Shown in pieces: positions 1 to 12,219 of a stretch of DNA of 64,000 nt. The stretch comes from Peribacillus kribbensis DSM 17871 (GTDB lineage Bacteria > Bacillota > Bacilli > Bacillales > DSM-1321). The notes below the pieces were generated by a model. It saw nothing but the letters and a program-made list of their open reading frames with translations, was not told the origin of the DNA and did not search any database. The position numbers and the translations under genes are program-made. Numbering within the stretch: the first letter of the stretch is position 1; every line of letters begins with the position of its first letter. The stretch lies in contig NZ_KE387237.1 in assembly GCF_000430765.1 (NCBI RefSeq), positions 199,042 through 263,041 of the forward strand, in the 5' to 3' direction.

Positions 1-66
1 GGTGCTAAAGCCCGTCAAATCAACCTCTTATATCGTTTGGCCAAACGTTCAGAAACGGTCTTGTAA
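1..66 (+). CDS. C-terminal end of an unidentified protein (partial)
   Basis: The window opens inside a reading frame that stays open for 21 codons and ends at TAA (64-66). The visible tail is basic, with the end RLAKRSETVL. A terminator-like hairpin with seven T follows within 30 bases, which fits a real gene end. The fragment is too short for me to name a family. Confidence 0.45.
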   Translation, partial: GAKARQINLLYRLAKRSETVL

Positions 67-92
67 GAAATTACAACGGATCTTGACTTACT

Positions 93-118
93 AACCAACC
101 GATATGGGAGGTTTTTTT
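93..118 (+). terminator. Intrinsic terminator after the partial gene
   Basis: AACCAACC (93-100) can pair with GGGAGGTT (106-113) around a two-base internal mismatch, followed by a run of seven T. It lies just after the stop codon at 66. Confidence 0.5.
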
Positions 119-223
119 GTATGGCCAATATTGGATGTGAATATTAATGCGGGAAGGTTATGGAGGAGCTGCCAATTCTAATTTAACCTCATTTAAAAGA
201 TTATTATAGGACTTATATAAAAA

Positions 224-255
224 GACAAAGTATTTTTAAACAAAAATACTTTGTC
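224..255 (-). terminator. Intrinsic terminator of the minus-strand small gene
   Basis: A perfect 14-bp inverted repeat (224-237 with 242-255, four-base loop) lies 13 bases past the stop of the minus-strand gene at 269-508. Read on the minus strand it is followed by TTTTTATATAA. Confidence 0.8.
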
Positions 256-268
256 CGGTAATTATTTA

Positions 269-508
269 CTAAAATACTCGGATGAACACAGCAACCCCAG
301 TTAGCCCTGAGTCAAGGTTCAATACTTGTACAAATCTATTTTCAAGTAAACAAGTTACAGCAGCTCTGTATAGATCCCCCCGACCTAAAGTGTTAGCGCA
401 AGGAGCAGCACTCCCAATCACGGAAGCTTGTACAATTCTGCGCTGAGTTAAAGGTATTAACGAAGTTCTTTCCCAAAGGATTGTTACTACATCAACAGAA
501 CCAGTCAT
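269..508 (-). CDS. Small orphan protein, 79 aa
   Basis: I do not recognise this family. It is kept as a real gene because the minus strand carries AGAGGTGA six bases before the ATG and a perfect terminator hairpin right after the stop. The protein has no clear signal peptide or membrane segment. It is rich in Val, Leu and Thr and has a single Cys near residue 37, in the segment SAAPCANTLGRGD. It is transcribed alone, facing the partial gene at the window start. No function can be assigned. The alternative, a chance ORF, is less likely given the clean signals at both ends. Confidence 0.6.
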   Translation of the reverse strand: MTGSVDVVTILWERTSLIPLTQRRIVQASVIGSAAPCANTLGRGDLYRAAVTCLLENRFVQVLNLDSGLTGVAVFIRVF

Positions 509-669
509 TGAATCACCTCTTTTCGTTGTTAATATATTTAATGCAATTTGAGACAGCTTGGTTCAGTCTTTTATCATGCATCATAAAAAAAGGCAAATCT
601 ATTATATGAGAAGCCATTTCGGTCTAAGTTCAAAAAATGACTGTTGTCTGAGAGGAAGAAAAGCGATAT

Positions 670-743
670 GTCCCAGTAGCTCAGCTGGATAGAGCAACGG
701 CCATCTAGGCCGTCAGTCGGGAGTTCGTATCTCTCCTGTGACG
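670..743 (+). pseudogene. Degenerate tRNA-Arg copy
   Basis: These 74 bases align without gaps to the intact tRNA-Arg(TCT) at 3168-3241. The changes hit positions that matter. U33 before the anticodon is A, and A38 is G. The conserved A58 of the T loop is T. C4 of the acceptor stem now faces T69 instead of G. The anticodon triplet TCT is retained. A terminator hairpin follows at 753-821, so the copy may still be transcribed. The loss of U33 and A58 argues against a functional arginine tRNA. Flanking sequences of the two copies are not alike. Confidence 0.8.
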
Positions 744-752
744 CTACAGTAT

Positions 753-821
753 AAAAAAGGCTGGTATATAAGGGTTTTACGATTAGATATAATCGTTGTC
801 CGATGTATATCAGCCTTTTTT
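753..821 (+). terminator. Terminator after the tRNA-Arg pseudogene
   Basis: A 16-bp stem (753-768 with 806-821, one G-T pair) encloses a second small hairpin at 781-794 and ends in a run of T. Confidence 0.7.
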
Positions 822-1034
822 GTTGTCAGGTTTTTTTTGTACTGCTGAGTCAATCACCTGCAGTAGATTTTTGAGAAAGTTGGAAAGGCTATGACTCTGG
901 ATGATATGGTATGATAATTGATAGGCTTTAGCAGGCGGAGCTTAAGATCAAAATGCCGGCTCCAGTCAGACGGAGAGATGAACCTACTTAAAGGCTGGGA
1001 ATAAGACTTAAGCCAAAGAAATGAGGGAACTTCA

Positions 1035-2000
1035 ATGAAACCAAAAGCGATTGTGTATAAAAAAGTTGATCAAGCAGTATTGGATTTTCTTCAAGAAACA
1101 TTGGATGTTACCTATTTTGAAAAATTAGATGCACAAACCTATCCAGTTTTTCTTGAAGAACTGAAAGATGCAGAAGGCATATTGGGATCCGGGCTTAAAG
1201 TAGGGCAAGAATTGTTAGGACAAGCCCCCAACTTAAAAATAGTGTGCAATACTTCTGTTGGATATGACAATCTTGATCTATCCGCACTGGCTGAGCATGG
1301 AGTGATGGCAACTAATACCCCGGATATCCTGAATGATACAGTAGCAGATACTATTTTTGGATTAATTTTAGCTGCGGCAAGAAGGATTCCGGAGTTAGAT
1401 CAATGGGTAAAAACAGGGCAATGGAATTCCAGCCTGCAGGAGAGATGGTTTGGAGTTGATGTGCACCACAAAATATTAGGAATTATCGGTATGGGAAGAG
1501 TAGGGGCAGCCATAGCAAAAAGAGCATACTGCGGATTTGATATGGAAATTTTATATCACAATCGTTCGCGCAACGAGGAAGCGGAGCAGAACTACCATGC
1601 AGTCTATTGTTCATTGGAAGATCTCTTGAAACAATCTGATATTGTTTGTTTAATGACGCCTTTAACTCTCGAGACTGAAAAATTAATGGGGAAAAGGGAA
1701 TTCGAGCTGATGAAAGAGACGGCCATCTTTATTAATGGATCAAGAGGAAAAACCGTTGATGAACAGGCTTTAATCGAGGCATTGAAAACAAAGGAGATTC
1801 TTGGCGCGGGTCTTGATGTGTTTGTTCAGGAACCGGTTCAGAAGGATCATCCCCTGCTCACTATGAATAACGTTGTTACACTTCCCCATATTGGCTCAGC
1901 CACTCATGAAACACGGTTTAAAATGGCCATGTTGGGAGCGGTTAACTTAGCTGCCGGGCTGCAGGGCGATGTGCCGCCTACCTTAATAAACGTAAAGTGA
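1035..2000 (+). CDS. D-2-hydroxyacid dehydrogenase (glyoxylate/hydroxypyruvate reductase type)
   Basis: This 321-residue protein belongs to the D-isomer-specific 2-hydroxyacid dehydrogenases, cytosolic enzymes that reduce 2-oxoacids with NAD(P)H. The Rossmann motif GMGRVG lies at 152-157. The catalytic triad of the family is present as Arg237 (in NGSRG), Glu266 (in VQEP) and His285 (in LPHIG). Length is normal for the GyaR/GhrB/YvcT group. The start ATG has GAGGGA seven bases upstream. A transporter follows in the same direction after a weak hairpin, so a shared role in handling a hydroxy- or keto-acid is possible but is inference. The exact substrate cannot be read from sequence. Confidence 0.88.
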   Translation: MKPKAIVYKKVDQAVLDFLQETLDVTYFEKLDAQTYPVFLEELKDAEGILGSGLKVGQELLGQAPNLKIVCNTSVGYDNLDLSALAEHGVMATNTPDILNDTVADTIFGLILAAARRIPELDQWVKTGQWNSSLQERWFGVDVHHKILGIIGMGRVGAAIAKRAYCGFDMEILYHNRSRNEEAEQNYHAVYCSLEDLLKQSDIVCLMTPLTLETEKLMGKREFELMKETAIFINGSRGKTVDEQALIEALKTKEILGAGLDVFVQEPVQKDHPLLTMNNVVTLPHIGSATHETRFKMAMLGAVNLAAGLQGDVPPTLINVK

Positions 2001-2049
2001 ATGAACTTCTGGAACCATACATAACGATTCTATCAAAGTAGCAAAATAA

Positions 2050-2073
2050 AGAGACCGTCGATAGGCGGTCTTT
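2050..2073 (+). terminator. Weak hairpin between dehydrogenase and transporter
   Basis: AGACCG (2052-2057) pairs with CGGTCT (2066-2071), followed by TTTG. The T run is short, so read-through into the transporter is likely. Confidence 0.4.
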
Positions 2074-2093
2074 GCATAATTGAGAGGGAAGCG

Positions 2094-3017
2094 ATGATTC
2101 ATGAAATTTTAGCAACGCTATTTCATGTAATTGTTCCGCTCGTTATACCGGTTCTGTCCGGGGGCATTCTCACTAGATTCAATAAGTTGGAAATAAAGCC
2201 AATCTTGAACTTTGTTTTATATTATTTCACTCCGTTTTTGATATTCAATACCTTAATCCAATCCGAGGTATCGAGTGAGAATATTTATTTGACTCTGGCA
2301 TTTTCCCTATTAAGTTTACTATTGCTTTGGGCGGTATCCAATCTATTAGGAAAACTTTTTAAACTGCCATCAAATGATATAGCGGGATTGTCCTTGATTT
2401 CTGCTTTTACAAATGCGGTTAACTACGGGATTCCTCTTATATTGCTTGCTTTTGGACAGAATGGACTTGAAAAGGCATCCATTTATATTGTTTTTCAAAT
2501 GATCTTGATGAATACGCTGGGAGTCTATTTTGCGGCACGTTCCCATTTTACGGTGAAAAATGCACTAAAATCCATATTTTCGCTGCCGGCTATTTATGCA
2601 GCTGTTCTGGCGATCTTATGTAAAGTCTTTCACTTATCTCTGCCAAATGGTGTCTCTACAGGTGTGTCCATGATTGCCGATGCCTATCCGCCCATTGTTC
2701 TGGCTATTTTAGGAGCGCAGATTGCTAATGTCAAAATAGGGAGTACCAGCAGGGAAATAAAGATCACCTTTTGGATAGGCTTAGGAATTCGATTGTTTAT
2801 TGGTCCTCTCATTTCTTTATTATGTTTATATCTCTTAGGTATTGATGGCATCATGTTTTCAGTCCTCTTTATTTTATCGTGTATGCCAGTAGCGATAAAT
2901 GCTGGAATTCTCGCAGAAAAATTTGATGCATCTCCTAAGGTTGTCACCAAGACCATTCTCTGGACTACCCTATTGTCCTTTATCGTAATGCCGGTTTTGA
3001 TTGTGCTCGTTAAATAG
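2094..3017 (+). CDS. AEC family transporter (auxin efflux carrier type)
   Basis: This 307-residue protein is almost entirely hydrophobic, with about ten membrane segments in two halves, as in AEC family carriers. In bacteria this family includes malate and other organic-acid permeases. The N-terminal segment has the family features: an early helix with PVLSGG, then NFVLYYFTPFLIF. Near residue 107 the segment NAVNYGIPL resembles the conserved Asn-Gly-Pro region of the family. GAGAGGGAAGCG precedes the ATG. It lies 93 bases after the dehydrogenase gene and may be co-transcribed. A carboxylic-acid substrate is inferred from the neighbour. Confidence 0.85.
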   Translation: MIHEILATLFHVIVPLVIPVLSGGILTRFNKLEIKPILNFVLYYFTPFLIFNTLIQSEVSSENIYLTLAFSLLSLLLLWAVSNLLGKLFKLPSNDIAGLSLISAFTNAVNYGIPLILLAFGQNGLEKASIYIVFQMILMNTLGVYFAARSHFTVKNALKSIFSLPAIYAAVLAILCKVFHLSLPNGVSTGVSMIADAYPPIVLAILGAQIANVKIGSTSREIKITFWIGLGIRLFIGPLISLLCLYLLGIDGIMFSVLFILSCMPVAINAGILAEKFDASPKVVTKTILWTTLLSFIVMPVLIVLVK

Positions 3018-3167
3018 GCAATTTGGTCTCTTTTTTTTGCAGACTTTAAAAAAGTTTAATCGTTTTGTTTTATTTGCATTGCCCATTCCCGGAACTTATA
3101 GTAAGATAGAAGACGGTCAAAGTTAGAAAAATGGCCATATACATAAGAGCAGTCTTAATCGTGTCAC

Positions 3168-3241
<74 letters not shown>

Positions 3242-3246
3242 CTAAC

Positions 3247-3289
3247 AAAAAACACATTGCTTAGTTTTCTGAGTAATGTGTTTTTTTTT
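3247..3289 (+). terminator. Terminator of tRNA-Arg
   Basis: AAAAAACACATT (3247-3258) pairs with AATGTGTTTTTT (3275-3286), and the T run reaches 3289. Confidence 0.85.
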
Positions 3290-3373
3290 GTTGTTTTTTC
3301 AATAGTGCTCTTTGGGCTCCCGAAAGTCAGTAAAACCGATAAAGTCTTGTCCTAAATCAAGGAACCGAAAAAA

Positions 3374-3559
3374 ATAAGGGGAGATTTTCCGGCTAAATGT
3401 AAAATGAAACTTGTTTCAGGGGAAATAAGGTGAGGTTTTCCCCTTATAGGAGTAAAATGGCTCCATTTTTTAATTTTTTGAATCAATAGAGGGAATTTCT
3501 CCCTTTAATTAAGCACTTTTTACCCATTTTTACAAATTAAGGGGAATTCCTCCCTCTAT
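3374..3559. repeat. Cluster of imperfect palindromes in intergenic DNA
   Basis: Two neighbouring palindromes lie here. In the first, ATAAGGGGAGA (3374-3384) faces TTTTCCCCTTAT (3436-3447), with an inner hairpin TGAAAC-TT-GTTTCA (3405-3418). In the second, arms of 25 bases at 3486-3510 and 3535-3559 match at about 19 positions, best at both ends (ATAGAGGGA outside, TTAATT inside). Both share the signature of GGGGA facing TCCCC. There is no open frame of note. They could be a decayed dispersed repeat or a structured RNA. Confidence 0.6.
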
Positions 3560-3564
3560 ATCTA

Positions 3565-3990
3565 CGATGGAATCTTTCTGAGCGGGAAATCGCGTCTCAT
3601 ACTGAGTATTGTAGTGATTATACGATATTTCCTCCAAAGGCATCCCGCTTGCCCGCCAATTAATTCAACAGACGCAGCAGAGCAATCAAAGTATATGCAG
3701 ATGCTTGTCAAGAACAGCTGAACGCTCAAGTGCTTCAGCATATGTCAGCCCGCGAAGAGCAGGCAGTACGTACCATTCAGCAGTCACTTCAGGGACATCA
3801 GGTTTGCCATCCCAATCTTATGTGCAGCATGCTTAAGCGTTAAATCAATGGACAGTCTGCCATGATGGGAATGTGAAATCAGACATCCAAAACTTTTTCC
3901 CCATTTTCAGAATACCAGTAATAAAAACGAAAAAATCCAGCTTTTTCCATTGGAAGTCAGTTTGGACTCTATAAATTTTTCTAGAAAAAG
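3565..3990. other. Intergenic stretch without a supported gene
   Basis: No frame with a ribosome-binding site is visible. On the minus strand two short stop-interrupted stretches look protein-like, one including GLTYAEALERSAVLD and one including GMPLEEISYNHYN. A decayed gene is possible, but I cannot assign a family. Confidence 0.3.
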
Positions 3991-3994
3991 AAGA

Positions 3995-4018
3995 CTACCG
4001 ACAATCGGGAGGGTTTTT
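3995..4018 (+). terminator. Hairpin with T run in the gap before the ilv-leu leader
   Basis: CTACCGA (3995-4001) pairs with TCGGGAG (4005-4011) with one mismatch, followed by GGTTTTT. No gene ends here, so it may belong to a lost gene or a small RNA. Confidence 0.45.
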
Positions 4019-4225
4019 GACAGTCCTTCATATTGTTTAAAGCGTTAAAGCGAAGAATCAGAAGGGTTTTCAAGAGCTAGGTGTGAGATTTCTCGAAGGG
4101 ATAATTGTTATAGTAAACAAATATTTGCCGGCATGTTTTAATGAATTACCCAATATACCCCAGTGGAATCACTATCTTAATAAATAAAAAAATTTCTTTT
4201 TTAAAAAATCCTATTATAACGCCAT

Positions 4226-4239
4226 TGTAAGCGGATACA
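4226..4239 (+). promoter_or_regulatory. CcpA (cre) site upstream of the ilv-leu promoter
   Basis: TGTAAGCGGATACA matches the catabolite-responsive element pattern TGWAANCGNTNWCA at all but one fixed position. It lies roughly 85 bases upstream of the expected transcription start. In B. subtilis CcpA activates ilv-leu from a cre site at a similar upstream distance, so carbon-dependent activation is likely here. Confidence 0.65.
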
Positions 4240-4284
4240 TGTTACTTCAATAATCTAAATAATCTAAAAATTGTAAAAATAGGA

Positions 4285-4313
4285 TTGACTATGTCCGTGA
4301 GAGGGCGTAATAT
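4285..4313 (+). promoter_or_regulatory. Sigma-A promoter of the ilv-leu operon
   Basis: The -35 box TTGACT (4285-4290) and the -10 box TAATAT (4308-4313) are separated by 17 bases. The promoter lies directly upstream of the T-box leader. Confidence 0.85.
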
Positions 4314-4335
4314 AGTCCACAAATAAGAGTTAAAT

Positions 4336-4350
4336 GGTTGTCAGAAAATA
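4336..4350 (+). promoter_or_regulatory. Possible CodY-like site downstream of the promoter
   Basis: GGTTGTCAGAAAATA shares 11 of 15 positions with the CodY consensus AATTTTCWGAAAATT. CodY represses ilv-leu in relatives. The site would lie in the early transcribed region. Four mismatches make this a weak call. Confidence 0.3.
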
Positions 4351-4384
4351 TTTCAAACTGCTTTCATTTTTTTGAAATTTACTA

Positions 4385-4691
4385 TAATAGCGAAAGCGCG
4401 GATGAGGATAAGTAGTCTAGAGACAGGCAGGATCAGAGAGCCGGGAAAGCTGGGAGCCGGCACTGCCCCTTTGGGTGAACTCACCTCAGAGCTCCAGCTT
4501 GAAAGGTCTCCGATTAGAGCTGGACGGGTAAGTCATTACCCGTTATCAAAGCGGAAGCTATTTGCTTCCATAAGTGCGCACGAGACGTGCGAATCAGGGT
4601 GGTACCGTGGAAAGGGAATTATGCCTTTTCACCCCTTTACTTCTGTATAAGTTACAGGAGCAGAGTGGGTGAAAAGGCTTTTTATTTTTAT
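4385..4691 (+). promoter_or_regulatory. Leucine T-box leader of the ilv-leu operon
   Basis: This is a tRNA-sensing leader. GAGG (near 4404) pairs with CCTC to close the specifier loop, which carries AGTA on one side and GTGAACTCA on the other, giving the specifier triplet CTC (4480-4482), a leucine codon. The AGAGAG element of stem I is present. The conserved T-box AGGGTGGTACCGTG is at 4596-4609. The terminator is a 12-bp stem, GCCTTTTCACCC (4623-4634) with GGGTGAAAAGGC (4667-4678), followed by a long T run. Uncharged leucine tRNA should stabilise the antiterminator and switch on the operon. Confidence 0.93.
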
Positions 4692-4713
4692 TTGATAGGA
4701 GGAAGGAGAAGGA

Positions 4714-6423
4714 ATGCAAAAATCAGCTCTTGCGGAATGTAAAGACGAGGTACTGTTGAAAAGCGGTGCAGACATATTATTGGAAAGCTTGAAGAAGGAA
4801 GAGGTTGAATTGATCTTCGGTTATCCCGGAGGGGCTGTTCTTCCCATTTACGATAGTCTTTACGATGCCGGCATTCCCCATATTTTAGCCAGACATGAGC
4901 AGGGAGCCATTCATGCAGCCGAAGGATACGCGAGGATTACCGGAAAACCCGGAGTAGTCATTGCAACATCGGGCCCCGGGGCAACCAACATTGTGACTGG
5001 ATTGGCGGATGCCCTGATTGATTCCATTCCGCTCGTTGTTTTTACAGGCCAGGTGGCAACAGGTGTCATCGGGTCTGATGCCTTTCAGGAGGCAGATGTT
5101 TTGGGGATTACCACACCGATTACCAAGCATAATTACCAGGTCAGGGATCCAAAGGATTTTCCAAGGATCATTAAAGAAGCATTCTATATTGCTTCAAGCG
5201 GCAGGCCGGGACCGGTGCTGATCGATGTACCGAAGGATATGGCTGTCCTGCCGGCACAGGCAGAGGAGGAGCCAGTCATTAATCTTCCAGGCTATCAGCC
5301 TACCACAACACCAAATTATCTGCAGATCAAAAAGCTGTCAGAGGCCTTATCACAAGCGAAAAAGCCTTTAATATTGGCAGGTGCCGGCATCCTCTTTGCC
5401 AAAGCGCATGATTCATTGAGGGCCTTTGCGGAGCAGCAGAATATCCCGGTAGTCCATACCCTGCTGGGGCTTGGCGGGTTTCCTGCCGATCATTCGTTAT
5501 TTATCGGGATGGCAGGGATGCACGGCTGTTATGCAGCCAATATGGGGCTGACGGACTGTGATCTGCTCATTAATATTGGGGCAAGATTCGATGACAGGCT
5601 GACAGGCAATCTCAAGCATTTTGCCCCGAATGCAGCAGTGGCCCATATCGACATTGATCCGGCAGAGATCGGAAAAAATGTCCCGACGCAGATTCCGATT
5701 GTAGGAGATGCCAAGGAGGCGCTGGACCTGCTGATTGCCCAGGAAGGCGGGAAGCCAGAGTCCTCGGCTTGGATCACTCAATTGCATGAATGGAATGAAG
5801 CACATCCGTACCGTTATAAAAGAACCAGCGGCAAACTTCTGCCGCAATATGTCCTGCAGCTTCTTCACAGCCAGACCGGGGGAGAGGCAATTGTTACGAC
5901 GGACGTGGGACAGCACCAAATGTGGGCAGCCCAATATTACGGCTTCAATAAACCGCATGCCTGGGTGACTTCCGGGGGGCTTGGGACTATGGGATTCGGC
6001 CTTCCTGCTGCCATTGGAGCTCAGCTTGCCCAGCCGGACGCCACAGTTGCAGCTGTACTTGGTGACGGGGGCTTCCAGATGACTCTGCAGGAGCTTGGGG
6101 TTATTGCAGAGCATAAGCTTCCGATCAAGATCATCGTCATCAACAATCATGCTCTTGGAATGGTAAGACAGTGGCAGGAGACGTTCTACAATGAAAGATA
6201 TTCACACAGCATTTTCACCTCGCAGCCTTCGTTTGTGAAGCTTGCTGAGGCATATGGGATTAAAGCCTATGAAATTAAGACAGAAAAGGAAGCCGAAGAA
6301 AGAATGGCCGAGGCCTTAAGCCTGAAGGAGCCCGTTCTGCTCGATTTCCATGTAGAACAGATGGAAAAAGTATATCCGATGGTTGCACCAGGAAAAGGGC
6401 TTCATGAAATGGAGGGTGTGTAA
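4714..6423 (+). CDS. ilvB: Acetolactate synthase, catalytic subunit
   Basis: This enzyme joins two pyruvates, or pyruvate and 2-oxobutyrate, to give the acetohydroxy acids that start valine, leucine and isoleucine synthesis. It needs thiamine diphosphate, Mg and FAD. The 569 residues are normal for the family. The cofactor-activating glutamate is Glu62 in ARHEQGA. The thiamine diphosphate/Mg motif begins with GDG at 450 and runs to [12 protein letters not shown]. The start ATG has AGGAGGAAGGAG just upstream. It is the first gene after the leucine T-box. The small subunit gene begins four bases after its stop, which implies translational coupling. Confidence 0.97.
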   Translation: MQKSALAECKDEVLLKSGADILLESLKKEEVELIFGYPGGAVLPIYDSLYDAGIPHILARHEQGAIHAAEGYARITGKPGVVIATSGPGATNIVTGLADALIDSIPLVVFTGQVATGVIGSDAFQEADVLGITTPITKHNYQVRDPKDFPRIIKEAFYIASSGRPGPVLIDVPKDMAVLPAQAEEEPVINLPGYQPTTTPNYLQIKKLSEALSQAKKPLILAGAGILFAKAHDSLRAFAEQQNIPVVHTLLGLGGFPADHSLFIGMAGMHGCYAANMGLTDCDLLINIGARFDDRLTGNLKHFAPNAAVAHIDIDPAEIGKNVPTQIPIVGDAKEALDLLIAQEGGKPESSAWITQLHEWNEAHPYRYKRTSGKLLPQYVLQLLHSQTGGEAIVTTDVGQHQMWAAQYYGFNKPHAWVTSGGLGTMGFGLPAAIGAQLAQPDATVAAVLGDGGFQMTLQELGVIAEHKLPIKIIVINNHALGMVRQWQETFYNERYSHSIFTSQPSFVKLAEAYGIKAYEIKTEKEAEERMAEALSLKEPVLLDFHVEQMEKVYPMVAPGKGLHEMEGV

Positions 6424-6426
6424 AAG

Positions 6427-9536
<3,110 letters not shown>

Positions 9537-9559
9537 ACAACAGAAAGGGGCTGGCATTG

Positions 9560-10669
9560 ATGAAAAAGAAGATTGCCGTATTGCCTGGTGATGGCATTGG
9601 TACCGAGGTTACAAAGGGTGCAGTGGATATTTTAAAGGCAGCAGCAGAGCGGTTCGGCCATGAATTTGAGTTTGAATACGGACAGATAGGCGGATGTGCC
9701 ATTGATGCCTGCGGAAGTCCGCTGCCGGACGAGACGCTTGCGCTTTGTAAACGAAGTGATGCTGTTCTTCTGGGAGCGGTTGGGGGACCGAAATGGGACA
9801 GCAATCCTCCTGAAATGCGGCCAGAAAAAGGACTGTTGGCAATAAGGAAGCATTTGAACCTCTTCGCGAACCTGCGGCCGATCTCTTTTTATGCCAGCTT
9901 AAGCGAAGCTTCTCCTTTGCGCACAGAAATCATAGAAGGCGCAGATTTCCTCATTGTCAGGGAGCTGACAGGAGGGCTTTATTTCGGAAAACCAAGCGGC
10001 AGGACAGTGATTGATGGCGAGGAAGCGGTAGTCGATACACTACAGTATCATAAATATGAAATGAAGAGAATCATAGAGCTGGCCTTTCAGCTGGCACAGA
10101 AAAGAAAAAGGAAGGTTACTTCGGTGGATAAGGCCAATGTCCTGGAATCGAGCAGGATGTGGAGAGAAACAGCTGAAGAAGTGGCAGCAGAATACAAGGA
10201 TGTGACACTGGAGCATATGCTTGTAGACAATGCAGCCATGCAGCTGATCCGTAATCCGAAACAGTTTGACGTTGTGGTCACTGAAAATATGTTTGGAGAC
10301 ATACTTAGTGATGAGGCGTCTGTTCTGACAGGATCCCTAGGAATGCTTCCTTCTGCAAGCATATCTGCCGGCGGCCCAAGTCTTTACGAGCCGATCCATG
10401 GATCGGCACCAGATATTGCCGGTCAGAATAAAGCGAATCCAATTGCTTCTATTTTATCTGCAGCTTCCCTGCTCCGGAACTCCTTTGGCTTGAATGAGGA
10501 AGCAGAAGCGGTGGAGCTGGCAGTAGAAAAGGTGCTTGAGGAGGGATTCAGGACAGCAGACCTGGCCTCAGGTTCAAAGGCGGTAACCACAGAAGAAATG
10601 GTAGAGGAAATTAAAACGGCCCTGCTTGGCCAGGAAGCGATATCCCAAATCATGGGGGCATACTCCTGA
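9560..10669 (+). CDS. leuB: 3-isopropylmalate dehydrogenase
   Basis: LeuB oxidises and decarboxylates 3-isopropylmalate with NAD. The protein (369 residues from the ATG at 9560) begins KKKIAVLPGDGIGTEV, the family start. It contains LRPISFY and the NAD-binding segment around GSAPDIAG. Catalytic Lys is in KANVLESSR and the acidic metal ligands are in GDILSDEAS. A TTG directly before the ATG is an alternative that adds one residue. AGAAAGGGG gives nine bases of spacing to the ATG. A 95-base gap separates it from leuC, the longest gap in the operon. Confidence 0.96.
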   Translation: MKKKIAVLPGDGIGTEVTKGAVDILKAAAERFGHEFEFEYGQIGGCAIDACGSPLPDETLALCKRSDAVLLGAVGGPKWDSNPPEMRPEKGLLAIRKHLNLFANLRPISFYASLSEASPLRTEIIEGADFLIVRELTGGLYFGKPSGRTVIDGEEAVVDTLQYHKYEMKRIIELAFQLAQKRKRKVTSVDKANVLESSRMWRETAEEVAAEYKDVTLEHMLVDNAAMQLIRNPKQFDVVVTENMFGDILSDEASVLTGSLGMLPSASISAGGPSLYEPIHGSAPDIAGQNKANPIASILSAASLLRNSFGLNEEAEAVELAVEKVLEEGFRTADLASGSKAVTTEEMVEEIKTALLGQEAISQIMGAYS

Positions 10670-10764
10670 CTGATAATGTGGGCACATGCCACGAGTTAGT
10701 CGATTATATTCTATTAAATAGGCGGAAGATGATAGTGCTGCAGGCATAGAAAGGCGGGAGAATT

Positions 10765-12192
10765 ATGGGCAGATCAATCATAGAAAAAATATGGGAAGCA
10801 CATCAGGTTGTCCAGGAAGAGAATAAGCCGGATTTACTGTATATAGATTTGCATTATATTCATGAGGTCACTTCTCCTCAGGCTTTTGAGGGCCTTCGGC
10901 ATAATGGCAGGAAGGTAAGAAGGCCGGATAGGACCTTTGCGACCATGGACCATAATGTACCTACCTATAACAGGTATTTCATTCAGGATGAAATCGCACG
11001 GAACCAGCTGGATGCACTGGCGGCAAACTGCCGGGAATTTGGGATCCAGCTTGCAGATCTAAACAGCCAGGACCAAGGAATCGTCCATGTGATCGGACCT
11101 GAACTGGGGCTGACCAAGCCCGGAATGACCATTGTCTGCGGCGACAGCCACACCTCCACTCACGGTGCATTTGGAGCGCTTGCTTTTGGCATCGGGACAA
11201 GTGAAGTGGAGCACGTACTGGCCACTCAGACCCTGTGGCAGACCAAACCGAAGACGTTAAAATTGGAAGTGAGAGGCAGTCTCGGGGAAGGAGTAACGGC
11301 GAAAGACGTCATTTTATACATCATTTCTAAATATGGAGTCACGTTCGGTACAGGCCATGTGATCGAATATTGCGGCGAAGTCATTTCTGCCATGTCGATG
11401 GAGGAGAGAATGACAGTCTGCAATATGTCGATTGAAGGCGGTGCGAGGGCAGGTCTGGTCAGCCCTGATGAAACCACTTTTTCCTATTTGAGAGGAAGGA
11501 AGTGTGTACCGGCCGGCTCTGAATTCGAAGCTGAGGTCCGCAGGTGGCAGAGCTTTGCGAGTGACCCGGATGCAGAATATGATAAAAAATTGGTGATAGA
11601 CGGATCTGAAATTCCCCCGATGGTCAGCTGGGGAACAAACCCTGGAATGAGCAGCGGCGTTGATGCCAAGATCCCCGTCTATGAGGAAACCGCTTCACCT
11701 GAAGAAGAGAAGGCTCTAAGAGGGGCGCTTGAATATATGGGATTAAATGAAGGGCTCGAGATACAGTCGATTCCGGTTCAGCATGTGTTCATCGGATCCT
11801 GCACGAATTCCAGATTGGAAGACCTGCGTGCCGCAGCCGGCTGGGTCAAAGGCAGGAAAGTGAAAGATGGAGTCAGGGCCCTTGTTGTTCCAGGCTCACA
11901 AAATGTAAAGAGACTCGCAGAAGAGGAGCAGCTGCATGAGATTTTCCTGGAGGCCGGCTTTGAATGGCGGGATTCAGGATGCAGCATGTGTCTCAGCATG
12001 AATCCTGACGTCGTACCTGCAGGTGAACATTGCGCCTCAACCTCCAACCGTAACTTTGAAGGAAGGCAGGGGACAGGGGCAAGGACGCATCTGGTCAGTC
12101 CTGTAATGGCAGCAGCTGCAGCCGTTTATGGAAGATTTGTAGATATCCGGAAAGAAGAATACTCACGGAATGCCGAGAAAGTGAGTTCATAA
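10765..12192 (+). CDS. leuC: 3-isopropylmalate dehydratase, large subunit
   Basis: This aconitase-family [4Fe-4S] enzyme subunit isomerises 2-isopropylmalate to 3-isopropylmalate together with LeuD. The 475 residues match the family. The [15 protein letters not shown] start, the [12 protein letters not shown] motif and the cluster cysteines are visible: one in FIGSCTNSR and two in [20 protein letters not shown] precedes the ATG. It is followed after 27 bases by leuD. Confidence 0.96.
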   Translation: MGRSIIEKIWEAHQVVQEENKPDLLYIDLHYIHEVTSPQAFEGLRHNGRKVRRPDRTFATMDHNVPTYNRYFIQDEIARNQLDALAANCREFGIQLADLNSQDQGIVHVIGPELGLTKPGMTIVCGDSHTSTHGAFGALAFGIGTSEVEHVLATQTLWQTKPKTLKLEVRGSLGEGVTAKDVILYIISKYGVTFGTGHVIEYCGEVISAMSMEERMTVCNMSIEGGARAGLVSPDETTFSYLRGRKCVPAGSEFEAEVRRWQSFASDPDAEYDKKLVIDGSEIPPMVSWGTNPGMSSGVDAKIPVYEETASPEEEKALRGALEYMGLNEGLEIQSIPVQHVFIGSCTNSRLEDLRAAAGWVKGRKVKDGVRALVVPGSQNVKRLAEEEQLHEIFLEAGFEWRDSGCSMCLSMNPDVVPAGEHCASTSNRNFEGRQGTGARTHLVSPVMAAAAAVYGRFVDIRKEEYSRNAEKVSS

Positions 12193-12219
12193 GATTAGTC
12201 TGAAATAGGGAGGCATATT

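Noticed and set aside
4372..4650. Plus-strand frame of 92 codons before ilvB
   Set aside because: It lies inside the leucine T-box leader, whose RNA elements explain the sequence. It has no ribosome-binding site.
5497..6150. Long minus-strand frame of 217 codons inside ilvB
   Set aside because: It is antisense to a complete, conserved ilvB gene and has no own signals.
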